This document shows, one piece after another, positions 34,932 to 44,330 of a stretch of DNA of 64,000 bases. Positions within the stretch are counted from its first letter, which is position 1, and every line of letters starts with the position of its first letter. The DNA comes from Paraplanobispora takensis (GTDB lineage: Bacteria > Actinomycetota > Actinomycetes > Streptosporangiales > Streptosporangiaceae): the NCBI RefSeq assembly GCF_016863195.1, contig NZ_BOOK01000031.1:142003-206002 (forward strand), written 5' to 3'. The position numbers were made by a program, and so were the translations under genes. The notes under the pieces were generated by a model, which saw only the letters and a program-made list of their open reading frames with translations, was not told where the DNA came from and made no database searches.

Positions 34932-35397
34932 AGGGATTTCCTTCTACTCGTAACGGGGAGACGCGCGGAGAAGGAAATCGCGGGGGAGGGCCCCGCGGGG
35001 GGCGGGAGAGATGATGGCCGTCGTCGGCGCGCCTTCGTCGGCGGGCGCGGCGGGAGGCTCCGGGCCGCCCCGCGGGCATCCGGCGGGCGCGGGCGCCCCG
35101 CCGCGGGAGGGGGTCGCGGCGGGGCCGCACTCCCCGGAGCGTCCGGGACGGTCTCGCGTGGAGCCGTGCGGAGCCCCGGGAGGCCGTGGCGCGGCGCGCC
35201 AGACCGGGGGTCCGGCGCTGGTGGCCGTTGCAGAGGGCCGTGTCACCCGGCTCGGCGGGAGCCTGCTCGCCTCCGGCGTACCCGGCCGCGGAGACCGCGG
35301 GGGCGGGAGGGGAGAGCACCGCCGACGGCAGCCCCGTAACCGCCGTGACGATCAGGATCATCAGGGCGAGGCCGTGGAGCAGTGCGCGGGGGGACAT
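34885..35397 (-). CDS. Doubtful secreted peptide gene, possibly frameshifted
   Basis: From ATG 35397, with GGAG eight bases upstream, the first 45 residues read as a signal peptide (LLHGLALMILIVTAVTGLPS followed by a Pro/Ala-rich A-x-A cleavage zone). After about residue 55 the frame turns Arg-rich with poor codon bias. The alternative frame on the same strand, open from about 35246 to 34944, reads as a Pro/Ala/Gly-rich secreted tail. This suggests a frameshift or a mere chance signal. It overlaps the epimerase start by 47 bases. Confidence 0.3.
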   Translation of the reverse strand: MSPRALLHGLALMILIVTAVTGLPSAVLSPPAPAVSAAGYAGGEQAPAEPGDTALCNGHQRRTPGLARRATASRGSARLHARPSRTLRGVRPRRDPLPRRGARARRMPAGRPGASRRARRRRRADDGHHLSRPPRGPPPRFPSPRVSPLRVEGNPYGPHGRQEAGRPAVR

Positions 35398-35463
35398 GAC
35401 GATGTCTCCGCATCAGGTCGACTGCTGCCGGCTGCTGCGGAGACGAAGTGCGGAGTCCCGGAC
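34932..35463. other. Gene-poor 530-base interval
   Basis: Apart from the doubtful minus-strand secreted frame no credible gene is present. The sequence is extremely G-rich on the plus strand between 34975 and 35350, with many GGCGGG and GGGGAG runs. No terminator hairpin with a T-run was seen. Confidence 0.5.
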
Positions 35464-36510
35464 TCAGCCGATTCGCCAAGTGTCTCCGGCAAGGAGCAGA
35501 TTGTCCAGATCGCCGGGACCGCGCTGGGCGACGGCCTCCTCCAGCTGCGCCGCCATCTGCTCGTCGTAGGACGGGCGGCCGACGCTGCGGAAGATCCCGA
35601 TCGGGACGTGCTCGAAGGCGGGCTCGTCCAGCCGGGACAGGGCGAAGGCCAGCGACGGGTCGGCGCGGTGCGCGTCGTGGACGAGGATCTCCTCCTCGGC
35701 CACCGACGCCCGGTCGACGACCTCGATGCCGCCGTCGGCCGCCCGCCGTACCGCCTTGGAGGCCGAGACGATCGGCCGGCCGTGCTCCAGGCGCAGCGTG
35801 ATGTCGTCGCGCTGCTCGGGGTCCTTGAGCTGGTCGAAGGCGCCGTCGTTGAAGATGTTGCAGTTCTGGTAGATCTCCACCAGAGAGGTGCCGTTGTGCT
35901 CGGCGGCCTCGCGCAGCACCGACTGCAGGTGCTTGCGGTCGGAGTCGATGGTCCGGGCGACGAAGGAGGCCTCGGCGCCGATCGCCAGCGAGATCGGGTT
36001 GAACGGCTTGTCGAGCGAGCCCATCGGGGTGGACTTCGTGATCTTGCCGACCTCGGAGGTCGGGGAGTACTGGCCCTTGGTCAGACCGTAGATCCTGTTG
36101 TTGAACAGCAGGATGTTCAGGTTGACGTTGCGGCGCAGCGCGTGGATCAGGTGGTTGCCGCCGATGGACAGCGAGTCGCCGTCACCGGTGATCACCCACA
36201 CGCTCAGGTCGGGGCGCGAGGCGGCCAGGCCGGTGGCGATCGCCGGGGCGCGGCCGTGGATCGAGTGGAACCCGTAGGTGTTCATGTAGTACGGGAACCG
36301 GGAGGAGCAGCCGATGCCCGAGACGAACACCATGTTCTCGCGCTTGAGGCCGAGCTCCGGCACGAAGGACTGCACCGCGGCCAGGATCGCGTAGTCGCCG
36401 CAACCCGGGCACCAGCGCACCTCCTGGTCGGACTTGTAGTCCTTCATGCCCTGCTTGGCGTCGGACTTGGGGACCAGGGACAGGCCCCGGCCGTTCAGAA
36501 GCTCACTCAC
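35464..36510 (-). CDS. korB: 2-oxoglutarate:ferredoxin oxidoreductase beta subunit
   Basis: 348 residues. The Fe-S cysteines appear in VRWCPGCGDYAIL and VSGIGCSSRFPYYM; thiamine diphosphate is bound by the GDGDSLSIGGNHLIHAL to LLFNNRIYGLTKGQ segment (G-D-G-x22-N-N). The C-terminal half fits actinobacterial KorB. With KorA it oxidatively decarboxylates 2-oxoglutarate to succinyl-CoA and reduces ferredoxin, an alternative to the 2-oxoglutarate dehydrogenase step of the citric-acid cycle. The start overlaps the korA stop by eight bases. Confidence 0.93.
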   Translation of the reverse strand: MSELLNGRGLSLVPKSDAKQGMKDYKSDQEVRWCPGCGDYAILAAVQSFVPELGLKRENMVFVSGIGCSSRFPYYMNTYGFHSIHGRAPAIATGLAASRPDLSVWVITGDGDSLSIGGNHLIHALRRNVNLNILLFNNRIYGLTKGQYSPTSEVGKITKSTPMGSLDKPFNPISLAIGAEASFVARTIDSDRKHLQSVLREAAEHNGTSLVEIYQNCNIFNDGAFDQLKDPEQRDDITLRLEHGRPIVSASKAVRRAADGGIEVVDRASVAEEEILVHDAHRADPSLAFALSRLDEPAFEHVPIGIFRSVGRPSYDEQMAAQLEEAVAQRGPGDLDNLLLAGDTWRIG

Positions 36511-38350
36511 TGTCGATCACGTCCTGGATCACGCCGGCCAGCTCCTCGGCCTTGAACGGAAGCCCGCGCACGCGGTTGTAGCTGATGATGTCGACCAGGA
36601 ACCGGGCGCGCAGCAGCAGCGCGAGCTGGCCGAGGTTGATCTCCGGGAGCAGCACCTTGTCGTAGGACTTCAGCACCTCGCCGGTGTTGGCGGGCAGCGG
36701 GTTGAGGTGCCGCAGGTGCGCCTGGGCGACCTTCCCGCCGGCCTTGCGGATGCGCCGTACGGCCGCCGCGATCGGGCCGTAGGTCGAGCCCCAGCCCAGC
36801 ACGAGCACGCGCGCGTCGCCGTCGGGGTCGTCGATCTCCAGCGCCGGGATGTCCTTGGCGATCCCGTCGATCTTGGCCTGGCGGAGCCGGACCATGCGGT
36901 CGTGGTTGTCGGGGTCGTAGGAGATGTTGCCGGTGCCGTCGGCCTTCTCGATGCCGCCGATGCGGTGCTCCAGCCCCGCGGTGCCCGGGATCGCCCACGG
37001 GCGGGCCAGGGTCTCGGGGTCGCGCTTGAACGGCAGGAACGTCTCGCCCTCGTCCGGCGCGGTGGCGAACGCGGTGGAGATGTCCGGCAGCTCGGCGGCG
37101 CTGGGCACCTTCCACGGCTCGGAGCCGTTGGCGAGATAGCCGTCCGACAGGAGCATGACCGGCGTGCGGTACTTCACCGCCAGGCGGGCGGCCTCGATGG
37201 CCGCGTCGAAGCAGTCGCTGGGCGACATCGGGGCGACGACGGGCAGCGGCGACTCGCCGTTGCGGCCGTACATCGCCATCAGCAGGTCGGTCTGCTCGGT
37301 CTTGGTCGGCATGCCCGTCGAGGGGCCCGCGCGCTGCACGTCGACCACGATCAGCGGCAGCTCCGTGGTGACCGCCAGGCCGACCGTCTCGGCCTTCAGC
37401 GCCACGCCGGGGCCGGAGGTCGTGGTGACGCCAAGTGCCCCGCCGAAGGAGGCGCCGAGCGCCGCGCCGACGCCGGCGATCTCGTCCTCGGCCTGGAAGG
37501 TGCGGATGCCGAAGCGCTTGTGCTTGGACAGCTCGTGCAGGATGTCGCTGGCCGGGGTGATCGGGTAGGACCCGAGGAACAGCGGCAGCTTCGCCTGCAC
37601 GGAGGCGGCGATCAGGCCGTAGGCGAGGGCCTGGTTGCCGGAGATGTTGCGGTAGACGCCCGCGGGCAGCGGGGCCGGCTTGACCTCGTAGGAGACCGAG
37701 AAGGACTCGGTGGTCTCGCCGTAGTTCCAGCCCGCGGTGAAGGCCGCGATGTTCGCCTTGGCGATGTCGGGCTTCTTGGCGAACTTGGTCTCCAGGAACG
37801 AGATCGTCGCCTCGGTGGGCCGGTGGTAGAGCCAGCTCAGCAGCCCGAGGGCGAACATGTTCTTGGAGCGCTCGGCGTCCTTCTTGGACAGGTCGAAGCC
37901 CTCCAGGGCCTTGACCGTCAGCGAGGTCAGCGGCACCGGGTGGACCCGCCACTCCGCCAGGGAGTCGTCCTCCAGCGGGTTGGCGTCGTAGCCCACCTTC
38001 TGCAGGTTGCGCTTGGTGAACTCGTCGGTGTTGGCGATGATGTCGGCCCCGCGCGGCAGGTCGCCCAGGTTGGCCTTCAGGGCGGCGGGGTTCATCGCGA
38101 CCAGGACGTTGGGGGCGTCGCCGGGGGTGAGGATGTCGTGGTCGGCGAAGTGCAGCTGGAAACTCGACACGCCCGGCAGGGTGCCTGCGGGGGCGCGGAT
38201 CTCGGCCGGGAAGTTGGGGAGCGTGGACAGGTCGTTGCCGAACTCCGCGGTTCCCGCCGTGAAGCGATCACCCGTCAGCTGCATGCCGTCACCGGAGTCG
38301 CCGGCGAAACGAATGATCACGCGGTCGAGTTGCTGAACCTGCTTGGTCAC
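36503..38350 (-). CDS. korA: 2-oxoglutarate:ferredoxin oxidoreductase alpha subunit (gamma-alpha fusion)
   Basis: 615 residues from GTG 38350, with GAGGAGGA eight bases upstream. Residues about 1-190 are the gamma domain (VIIRFAGDSGDGMQLTGDRF), and about 210-600 the alpha and pyruvate:ferredoxin-type domains (LFLGSYPITPASDILHEL, FQAEDEIAGVGAALGASFGG, TTSGPGVALKAE, GPSTGMPTKTEQTDLL). The fused architecture is the usual one in actinomycetes. It forms the complex with KorB and needs a ferredoxin partner, which is not encoded in this window. Confidence 0.94.
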   Translation of the reverse strand: MTKQVQQLDRVIIRFAGDSGDGMQLTGDRFTAGTAEFGNDLSTLPNFPAEIRAPAGTLPGVSSFQLHFADHDILTPGDAPNVLVAMNPAALKANLGDLPRGADIIANTDEFTKRNLQKVGYDANPLEDDSLAEWRVHPVPLTSLTVKALEGFDLSKKDAERSKNMFALGLLSWLYHRPTEATISFLETKFAKKPDIAKANIAAFTAGWNYGETTESFSVSYEVKPAPLPAGVYRNISGNQALAYGLIAASVQAKLPLFLGSYPITPASDILHELSKHKRFGIRTFQAEDEIAGVGAALGASFGGALGVTTTSGPGVALKAETVGLAVTTELPLIVVDVQRAGPSTGMPTKTEQTDLLMAMYGRNGESPLPVVAPMSPSDCFDAAIEAARLAVKYRTPVMLLSDGYLANGSEPWKVPSAAELPDISTAFATAPDEGETFLPFKRDPETLARPWAIPGTAGLEHRIGGIEKADGTGNISYDPDNHDRMVRLRQAKIDGIAKDIPALEIDDPDGDARVLVLGWGSTYGPIAAAVRRIRKAGGKVAQAHLRHLNPLPANTGEVLKSYDKVLLPEINLGQLALLLRARFLVDIISYNRVRGLPFKAEELAGVIQDVIDSE

Positions 38351-38771
38351 AGCTCAGTCCTCCTCGACGCGCCAGGGCGCCGTTATCGGTGGCACGTTCT
38401 TCATTTCCATGCTAGATCCCTCGGGGTCACGCGTTGGTCTTTCGCGTTCCACTCGGCGGAGGAGTGTGACGTAAGTCGCATATCCTCAACTGGCCGCAGC
38501 GGTGGGTCGTGGGGGCGCGGACGTCGTGATCGTGGCGCCGGGGAGGCGTCCACGGGGGGTCACGATCTCGGACGGTTGGCCCGACACAGTCCGGCGGCGA
38601 GCCGGCACAGATCCACGTGCAGACGGCCGAAGAGGACAGTTGGGGTCACGTTGCCCAACTATATGTCCCGGTGGCCGGTGAACCTCATTTCCAATTGCTA
38701 TGGGGTCATAGTCGTCGGCTATGACGTTCCTCCTGGTGTGCCGGGCCCCCTGCCGCACCGGGGCTCTCCGC
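38351..38771. other. Intergenic region upstream of korA
   Basis: About 420 bases without a credible gene. The korA ribosome site is at its left edge. The right part is AT-richer and holds a perfect 7-bp inverted repeat, GTCATAG (38705-38711) and CTATGAC (38719-38725) with a 7-base loop, upstream of the 3' end of the deacetylase gene. It lacks a T-run, so an operator is as likely as a terminator. Confidence 0.5.
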
Positions 38772-40247
38772 CTACCGCGCCGGGGCCGGGGCGGAGGCGT
38801 AGACCTGTCCAGGACGCATTCCGGCCGGGCCGTACAGCTCGGGCACCGTGACGAAGGTGTAGCCCTGCTCCTTCAGGTCCCGCAGGATCGCGGGGGTCGC
38901 CTCGACGCCCGCGGGGCTCGTGTCGTGCATGCGGATGATCGCCCCCGGTCTCGCCTGGGACACGACCCGGCGGGAGACCTCCTCGGCGTCCTCCGTGCCC
39001 AGGTCGCCGGCGTCGACGTCCCAGCCGACCAGCGACAGGCCGAGCCCGCGCGCGGTCTCGACGACCTCGGAGCCGGTCGCGCCGTACGGCGGGCGCACCA
39101 GGGCGGGGTCCTGCCCGATCGCCTGGCCGACCGCGTCGCGTCCCCGGGTGAACTGGTTGGCGATCTTGCTGGTGGGCAGCGAGGTGAGGCTCCGGTGGGA
39201 CCAGGTGTGGCCGGCCACCAGGTGCCCCTGCGCGCTCATGCTCCGCAGCAGGCCGGGCTGGGCGACCGCGCTCATGCCGACGGTGAAGAAGGTGGCCCTG
39301 GCGTCGTGCTCGGCCAGCACGTCCAGCAGCGCGCCGGTCTCGGGCCCCGGCCCGTCCTCGTAGGTGAGCGCCACGCACTTGGCCCTCGCGCAGTCCACGG
39401 TGCCGGCCTCGACGCTCACGGCCGGGGGCCTGCCCGAGGCCGCCGCCTTGAGGACGGCCTCGGACGTCGGCAGGGGCGGCGTGCTCTTGATCGCGGTGGC
39501 CGCCCGCTGGGCGCGGAGCCCGGTGGGCGAGAGCAGGTCCGTCGCCTTCCGCGCCGGTACGGCGACCGCCACACGGCCCAGCGACCCGGCGGCGACCTGG
39601 TAGTCGTCGAACTCCACGACCAGCTCGCCCCGGGAGTTGAAGGCGAGGGAGTCGAAGAAGCGCTCGTCCGCCGTGACGGCGCCGGCGTCCACGCCGGTCT
39701 TGCCGGCCAGACCCTGACGGGTCAGCGCGGCCAGGGAGGCCAGCGCGTCGCCGTCCTTGAGCAGGCCGGTGGAGTCCACGGCCCGGCCCTCGGCCCGGTC
39801 GTACCAGACCGTGGTCCTGGAGTTGACCCAGCCGGCCTGCGAGAGCTCCCCGATGCTCAGCCGTACGCCGACGACCTGGTCGGAGGCGGCGCTCAGCTGC
39901 CAGTCGGCGTTGAACTCCGGGACCGCGGCGGGGGAGGCCGCGAGGGCGTTGCGCTCGAAGAGCTCGAGCCGCCCGGTCACCACCTCGCGGAGCCTGTCGG
40001 CGAGTTCGGGCGCGTCCTCGACCACCGGGTAGGCGGCATGGACCCGGCGGCCGGATTCGTCACTCTCCGTAATGATTCGAGTACTCAATCCCGCGACCCC
40101 GGCGGGGTCCACGTAGTCGACCAGAGTGGGCTCCGCGGGAACGCGCTCCTCCGCTGCCAGGGAGGTTGTCGCCGCGCCACAGCTGATCACCGTCGCGGTG
40201 AGGAGGGCAATTCCTCCGGCGAATCTGAGATTGAGCATGGATGTCAC
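38772..40247 (-). CDS. Secreted polysaccharide deacetylase (NodB type) with atypical motif 1
   Basis: 491 residues from GTG 40247 (ATG 40238 also possible). The signal ends in V-I-S-C (C23), so it may be a lipoprotein. Residues about 50-240 resemble the DUF3298/PdaC-type N-terminal domain. The NodB domain follows: TYEDGP at 295-300, H347-x3-H351 (GHTWSHRS), RPPYG at 385, WDVDAGD and a late H-D. Motif 1 is normally T-F-D-D-G-P; here the first Asp, the catalytic base, is Glu. The second Asp and the His pair are kept. It probably removes N-acetyl groups from cell wall or EPS glycan. Confidence 0.88.
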   Translation of the reverse strand: MTSMLNLRFAGGIALLTATVISCGAATTSLAAEERVPAEPTLVDYVDPAGVAGLSTRIITESDESGRRVHAAYPVVEDAPELADRLREVVTGRLELFERNALAASPAAVPEFNADWQLSAASDQVVGVRLSIGELSQAGWVNSRTTVWYDRAEGRAVDSTGLLKDGDALASLAALTRQGLAGKTGVDAGAVTADERFFDSLAFNSRGELVVEFDDYQVAAGSLGRVAVAVPARKATDLLSPTGLRAQRAATAIKSTPPLPTSEAVLKAAASGRPPAVSVEAGTVDCARAKCVALTYEDGPGPETGALLDVLAEHDARATFFTVGMSAVAQPGLLRSMSAQGHLVAGHTWSHRSLTSLPTSKIANQFTRGRDAVGQAIGQDPALVRPPYGATGSEVVETARGLGLSLVGWDVDAGDLGTEDAEEVSRRVVSQARPGAIIRMHDTSPAGVEATPAILRDLKEQGYTFVTVPELYGPAGMRPGQVYASAPAPAR

Positions 40248-40426
40248 GTTAGACGGAGAGTAACCCGATTTACCCTCCCTTGACTTTTCCCGGGAACAGG
40301 CTTTGACGAATCGAGGTTTAGCGATTTCGAAGAGTGAATGATCCTGTGTGGAGCGTTATCGGAAGGACGATGAATTTGTCAGTTTGAGCCGTATCCCCGT
40401 GCGAGGAAGATCCATATTCTTTGTGG

Positions 40427-41776
40427 ATGGACGTCCCGGGATCGCTGGCCGGATTCACACGGTCCGAACAGCTGCAACGGCGCCTTCACGACCTCGTCCC
40501 GGGTGGGGCGCACACCTACGCGCGGGGCTCCGACCAGTACCCCGAGGGCATGGCCCCGGTGCTGGTCCGCGGCCGGGGAGCCAGGGTCTGGGACGCCGAC
40601 GGGAACTGCTTCGTCGAGTACGGCATGGGCCTGCGCGCCGTCACCCTCGGGCACGCCTACCGGCCGGTCCTGGACGCCGTCCGCGCGGTCCTCGGCGACG
40701 GGATGAGCTTCACCCGGCCCACCGAGCTGGAACTGGCCGCGGCCGAGGAATTCCTGGCGCTGGTGCCCGCGGCGGACATGGTGAAGTTCGGCAAGAACGG
40801 CTCCGACGCCACCTCGGCCGCCGTCAGGCTGTCGCGCGCGGCGACGGGCCGGGAACTGGTCGCCGTCTGCGATCAGCCTTTCTTCTCGGCCGACGACTGG
40901 TTCGTCGGCACGCTGGAGATGAACGCGGGGATCCCCGCCGTCGTGCGGGAGCAGACCCTCCGCTTCCGGTTCAACGACCTGGACTCCCTGCGCGGGCTGT
41001 TCGACGCCCACGACGGGCGGATCGCCTGCGTGGTCATGGAGCAGGCGACCGCGCTCACCGAACCGGATCCGGGGTTCCTGCAGGGCGTGCGCGAGCTGTG
41101 CGACCGGCACGGCACGGTGCTCGTCTTCGACGAGATGATCACCGGGTTCCGCTGGGCCGCGGGCGGGGCGCAGGAGGTCTACGGGGTGCGGCCCGACCTG
41201 TCGTGCTGGGGTAAGGCGATCGGCAACGGGTTCCCGATATCCGCGCTGGCCGGGCGCAGGGAGCTCATGGAGCTGGGCGGCCTGCGGACGGAAGCGCCCC
41301 GGGTGTTCCTGATGTCCACCACGAACGGGCCGGAGACGGTGTCCCTGACGGCGTTGCGCGCGGTCATCCGCGCCTACGCGGAGACCGACCCGGTGGGCGA
41401 GATGGAGCGGCGCGGGCGCGAGCTGGCCGAGGGGGTCAACGGCGCGGCCAGGGAACTGGGGGTGGACGCGCACGTGACGGCCGTCGGCAGGCCGTCCTGC
41501 CTGCTGTTCACCACCAAGGACGCCGAGGGCAGGCCCTGCCAGTCCTACCGGACGCTGTTCCTGCAGGAGCTCCTGCGGCGCGGGGTGCTCGGCCAGTCCT
41601 TCGTCGTCTCCGCGGCGCACACCCCGCAGGAGGTCGAGTTCACCGTCGGCGCGGCGCGCGAGGCGATGCTGGTCTACCGCAAGGCGCTGGAGAGGAAGGG
41701 CGTGGACGGGCTGCTGAGGGGCCGGCCGGTCGCCCCGGCCCTGCGGGCCCGCTCGGCTCCGCGCCGCCTGCCCTGA
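40427..41776 (+). CDS. Class-III PLP aminotransferase (glutamate-1-semialdehyde aminomutase-like)
   Basis: 449 residues from ATG 40427; TTG 40421 is a possible earlier start, with GAGGAAG eleven bases before it. Motifs: HDLVPGGAHTYARGSDQYPE, MVKFGKNGSDATSAAVRL, VLVFDEMITGFR (the D that binds pyridine N) and the PLP lysine in CWGKAIGNGFPISAL. Similar GSA-like enzymes occur in polysaccharide loci, where they aminate or isomerise non-haem substrates, and the lack of neighbouring haem genes argues against HemL. It is divergent from the deacetylase gene across a 170-base promoter region. Confidence 0.8.
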   Translation: MDVPGSLAGFTRSEQLQRRLHDLVPGGAHTYARGSDQYPEGMAPVLVRGRGARVWDADGNCFVEYGMGLRAVTLGHAYRPVLDAVRAVLGDGMSFTRPTELELAAAEEFLALVPAADMVKFGKNGSDATSAAVRLSRAATGRELVAVCDQPFFSADDWFVGTLEMNAGIPAVVREQTLRFRFNDLDSLRGLFDAHDGRIACVVMEQATALTEPDPGFLQGVRELCDRHGTVLVFDEMITGFRWAAGGAQEVYGVRPDLSCWGKAIGNGFPISALAGRRELMELGGLRTEAPRVFLMSTTNGPETVSLTALRAVIRAYAETDPVGEMERRGRELAEGVNGAARELGVDAHVTAVGRPSCLLFTTKDAEGRPCQSYRTLFLQELLRRGVLGQSFVVSAAHTPQEVEFTVGAAREAMLVYRKALERKGVDGLLRGRPVAPALRARSAPRRLP

Positions 41777-41859
41777 ATGCCGGCTTCGGACACCCGCCGG
41801 TCCCCACGCCGTCCGCCCTGACCCTGGGTCGGGAGGGCGCCGGCGGTTACGATCGGTCC

Positions 41860-42231
41860 GTGGACGAGTATTTCGGTTCGTACGCCGTGGTGGCCGCGCT
41901 CTTCGCGGTCGGGCTCGTCGTGGTCGGGGGCGCCCTGTTCGCCAACCGGATGCTCCGCCCGAGCCGGCCGACCCCCGAGAAGCTGACCACCTACGAGTGC
42001 GGCGTCGACCCGGTCGGCGACGGCTGGGCCCAGTCCCAGGTCCGCTACTACGTCTTCACCTACCTCTACGTGGTGTTCGCGGTCGACGCGGTCTTCCTGT
42101 TCCCCTGGGCGACGATCTTCGCCGCCCCCGGGTTCGGGATGACCACCCTGGTCGAGATGTTCGTCTTCCTGGGGTTCATCGCGCTGGGAATCCTCTACGC
42201 CTGGCGCAAGCGCGTACTCGCCTGGACCTGA
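41860..42231 (+). CDS. nuoA: NADH-quinone oxidoreductase subunit A
   Basis: 123 residues from GTG 41860, three membrane helices. The conserved loop with [15 protein letters not shown] and the acidic second helix ([15 protein letters not shown]) are diagnostic. It sits at the hinge of the membrane arm. First gene of the interrupted nuo set. Confidence 0.94.
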   Translation: MDEYFGSYAVVAALFAVGLVVVGGALFANRMLRPSRPTPEKLTTYECGVDPVGDGWAQSQVRYYVFTYLYVVFAVDAVFLFPWATIFAAPGFGMTTLVEMFVFLGFIALGILYAWRKRVLAWT

Positions 42232-42244
42232 CCTGAGAGGAAGA

Positions 42245-42775
42245 ATGCGGGCTATGGCGGATCTCCCGATGCCCACCGTGGGACCCATCTCGCGACTGGC
42301 GCCCAGACCCATGCGCTTCATCCTCAACTGGGGGCGGCGCTACTCGCTCTGGGCCTTCAACTTCGGCCTGGCCTGCTGCGCGATCGAGTTCATCGCGACC
42401 TCGGCCAGCAAGCACGACTTCATCAGGTTCGGGGTGATCCCGTTCGCGAACGGCCCCCGGCAGGCCGATCTGATGATCGTCTCGGGCACGGTGACCGACA
42501 AGATGGCCCCGGCCGTGAAGCGGCTCTACGAGCAGATGCCCGACCCGAAGTACGTGATCTCCTTCGGCGCCTGCTCCAACACCGGCGGGCCGTACTGGGA
42601 CTCCTACTGCGTGACCAAGGGCGTCGACCAGATCATCCCGGTGGACGTCTACGTCCCCGGCTGCCCGCCCCGGCCCGAGGCGCTGCTCTACGGCATCATG
42701 AAGATCCAGGAGAAGATCGCCGCCGAGTCCCTGGGCGAGCGGTACGCCCCGTCCGGGAAGGAGCCGGGCGCGTGA
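42245..42775 (+). CDS. nuoB: NADH-quinone oxidoreductase subunit B
   Basis: 176 residues from ATG 42245 (ATG 42254 also in frame). It carries the four ligands of cluster N2: C44-C45 (LACCAIEF), C110 (FGACSNTGG) and C140 (VPGCPPRPE). N2 passes electrons to quinone in the pocket normally formed with NuoD. There is no nuoD in this locus. GTGA overlap with nuoC. Confidence 0.95.
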   Translation: MRAMADLPMPTVGPISRLAPRPMRFILNWGRRYSLWAFNFGLACCAIEFIATSASKHDFIRFGVIPFANGPRQADLMIVSGTVTDKMAPAVKRLYEQMPDPKYVISFGACSNTGGPYWDSYCVTKGVDQIIPVDVYVPGCPPRPEALLYGIMKIQEKIAAESLGERYAPSGKEPGA

Positions 42776-43317
42776 CCCTCCCCGAGGCCCTCACGGAGCG
42801 GTACGGCTCCCGCATCCGGACGTCGGAGACGTTCGGCGACGTCACCGCGGACGTGGCGGCCGGCGACTGGATCGGGGTGCTGGAGGCCGCCAGGGACGCG
42901 GGCTACGCCTTCCTCGACTGGCTGACCGGCGTCGACGACGCTCCGGACGGCTTCCACGTCGTGGCCCACCTCTACGATCCGGCGGCGCGGGCCCGGCTGC
43001 TGGTGCGCACCCACGTGCCGCTCGGCGATCCCCGCCTGCCCACCGCGACCGGCGTGTTCCGCGGGGCGAACTGGCACGAGCGCGAGACCTTCGAGATGTT
43101 CGGCGTGGTCTTCGAGGGCCATCCGAACCTGGTCCCGCTGCTGCTGCCCGAGGGCTTCGAGGGCTTCCCGCTGCGCAAGGACTTCGTGCTGGCCGCCCGG
43201 GTCGCCAAGGCCTGGCCGGGGGCCAAGGAGCCCGGCGAGTCCGACCGCGGGGGCGCGCCGAGCCGCCGCAAGACGCTCCCGCCCGGGGTGCCGGCCGACT
43301 GGGGACGCGATGGGTGA
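42772..43317 (+). CDS. nuoC: NADH-quinone oxidoreductase subunit C
   Basis: 181 residues. The 30-kDa subunit signature is present: [20 protein letters not shown] followed by [18 protein letters not shown]. It is not a NuoCD fusion; the protein stops after a short Pro/Lys-rich tail (residues 155-181). Only 53 bases separate it from nuoH, so nuoD, E, F and G are missing at this point. Confidence 0.93.
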   Translation: MTLPEALTERYGSRIRTSETFGDVTADVAAGDWIGVLEAARDAGYAFLDWLTGVDDAPDGFHVVAHLYDPAARARLLVRTHVPLGDPRLPTATGVFRGANWHERETFEMFGVVFEGHPNLVPLLLPEGFEGFPLRKDFVLAARVAKAWPGAKEPGESDRGGAPSRRKTLPPGVPADWGRDG

Positions 43318-43370
43318 GCCCGGCCGGGCCGCACCCGGTCGTGTCATGACAGCGCGCGGATGGAGGTGCG

Positions 43371-44324
43371 ATGCCTGAGGTGCTCGACGCCGCCGTGCGG
43401 CTGCTCGCGATCCTGGCGGTCTTCCTGGTGCTGCCGCTGGTCGCCGGGCAGATGGAGCACAAGGCGATGGCCCACATGCAGGCCCGCCTCGGCCCGATGT
43501 ACGCCGGAGGCTTCCACGGATGGGCCCAGCTCATCGCCGACGGGGTCAAGTTCATGCAGAAGGAGGACGTGATCCCGGCCGCCGCCGACCGCCGGGTCTT
43601 CGGCCTCGCCCCCGCCGTCGCGCTGGTGCCGTACCTCGTGGTGATGGTGGTCATCCCGGTCGGTCCCGGCCTGGTCGGGGTGGACCTGGACGCCGGGCTG
43701 TTCTTCGTGCTCGCCGTGATGGGCATCGGAGTGCTCGGCTCGATCATGGCCGGCTGGTCCTCCGGCAACAAGTACTCCCTGATGGGCGGGATGCGCTCGG
43801 CCGCCCAGCTCATGTCCTACGAGCTGCCGCTGGTGCTGGCGGCCTCCAGCGTCGCGATGGCGGCCGGGACGCTCTCCCTGCCGGGCATCGTGGAGGCCTG
43901 GCAGTGGTGGTGGCTGCCCTGGCAGGCGATCGGCGGCGTGGTGTTCTTCACGGCGGGCCTGGCCGAGCTGCGCCGCCCGCCGTTCGACATGCCGATCGCC
44001 GAGTCCGAGATCATCATGGGCCCCATGACGGAGTACACCGGGATCAGGTTCGCCCTGTTCATGCTGGCCGAGTACGCCGGGATCATCGTGCTCTCCGCGC
44101 TCACCGGTGTGCTGTTCCTCGGCGGCTGGCACGGACCCCTGCTGCCCGGGCCCGTGTGGATGCTCATCAAGGTGTTCGCCCTGGTGTTCGTGGTCATCTG
44201 GGTCCGGGTCAGCTATCCCCGCCTGCGCGAGGACCAGCTGCAGAAGCTCGCCTGGGCGGGCCTGGTCCCGCTGGCGCTGGTCCAGCTCGCGCTCACCGGG
44301 GTCGTCAAGGTCCTGACCGGCTGA
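43371..44324 (+). CDS. nuoH: NADH-quinone oxidoreductase subunit H
   Basis: 317 residues, eight membrane helices. AHMQARLGPMYAGGFHGWAQ, AELRRPPFDMPIAESEIIMG and TEYTGIRFALFMLAEYAGI are the NuoH signature loops that form the floor of the quinone tunnel. Somewhat shorter than the 330-450 residues of full-operon NuoH. The next nuo gene is 1.5 kb away, beyond a kinase gene on the other strand. Confidence 0.94.
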   Translation: MPEVLDAAVRLLAILAVFLVLPLVAGQMEHKAMAHMQARLGPMYAGGFHGWAQLIADGVKFMQKEDVIPAAADRRVFGLAPAVALVPYLVVMVVIPVGPGLVGVDLDAGLFFVLAVMGIGVLGSIMAGWSSGNKYSLMGGMRSAAQLMSYELPLVLAASSVAMAAGTLSLPGIVEAWQWWWLPWQAIGGVVFFTAGLAELRRPPFDMPIAESEIIMGPMTEYTGIRFALFMLAEYAGIIVLSALTGVLFLGGWHGPLLPGPVWMLIKVFALVFVVIWVRVSYPRLREDQLQKLAWAGLVPLALVQLALTGVVKVLTG

Positions 44325-44330
44325 TCCCCC

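Noticed and set aside
38486..38758. A 90-codon minus-strand frame upstream of korA
   Set aside because: No ribosome site, no homology by eye, Arg/Pro-rich composition.
36446..38851. An 801-codon plus-strand open frame over korA
   Set aside because: It is antisense to a fully recognisable korA; no domain, only Gly/Val/Arg-rich sequence.
40427..41776. True HemL for haem synthesis
   Set aside because: The fold fits, but no haem genes are nearby and the gene sits by polysaccharide genes; kept only as a GSA-aminomutase-like aminotransferase.
43318..43370. Hidden nuoD, E, F or G between nuoC and nuoH
   Set aside because: Only 53 bases are available and no NuoD-like or NADH-module motif was found elsewhere in the window.
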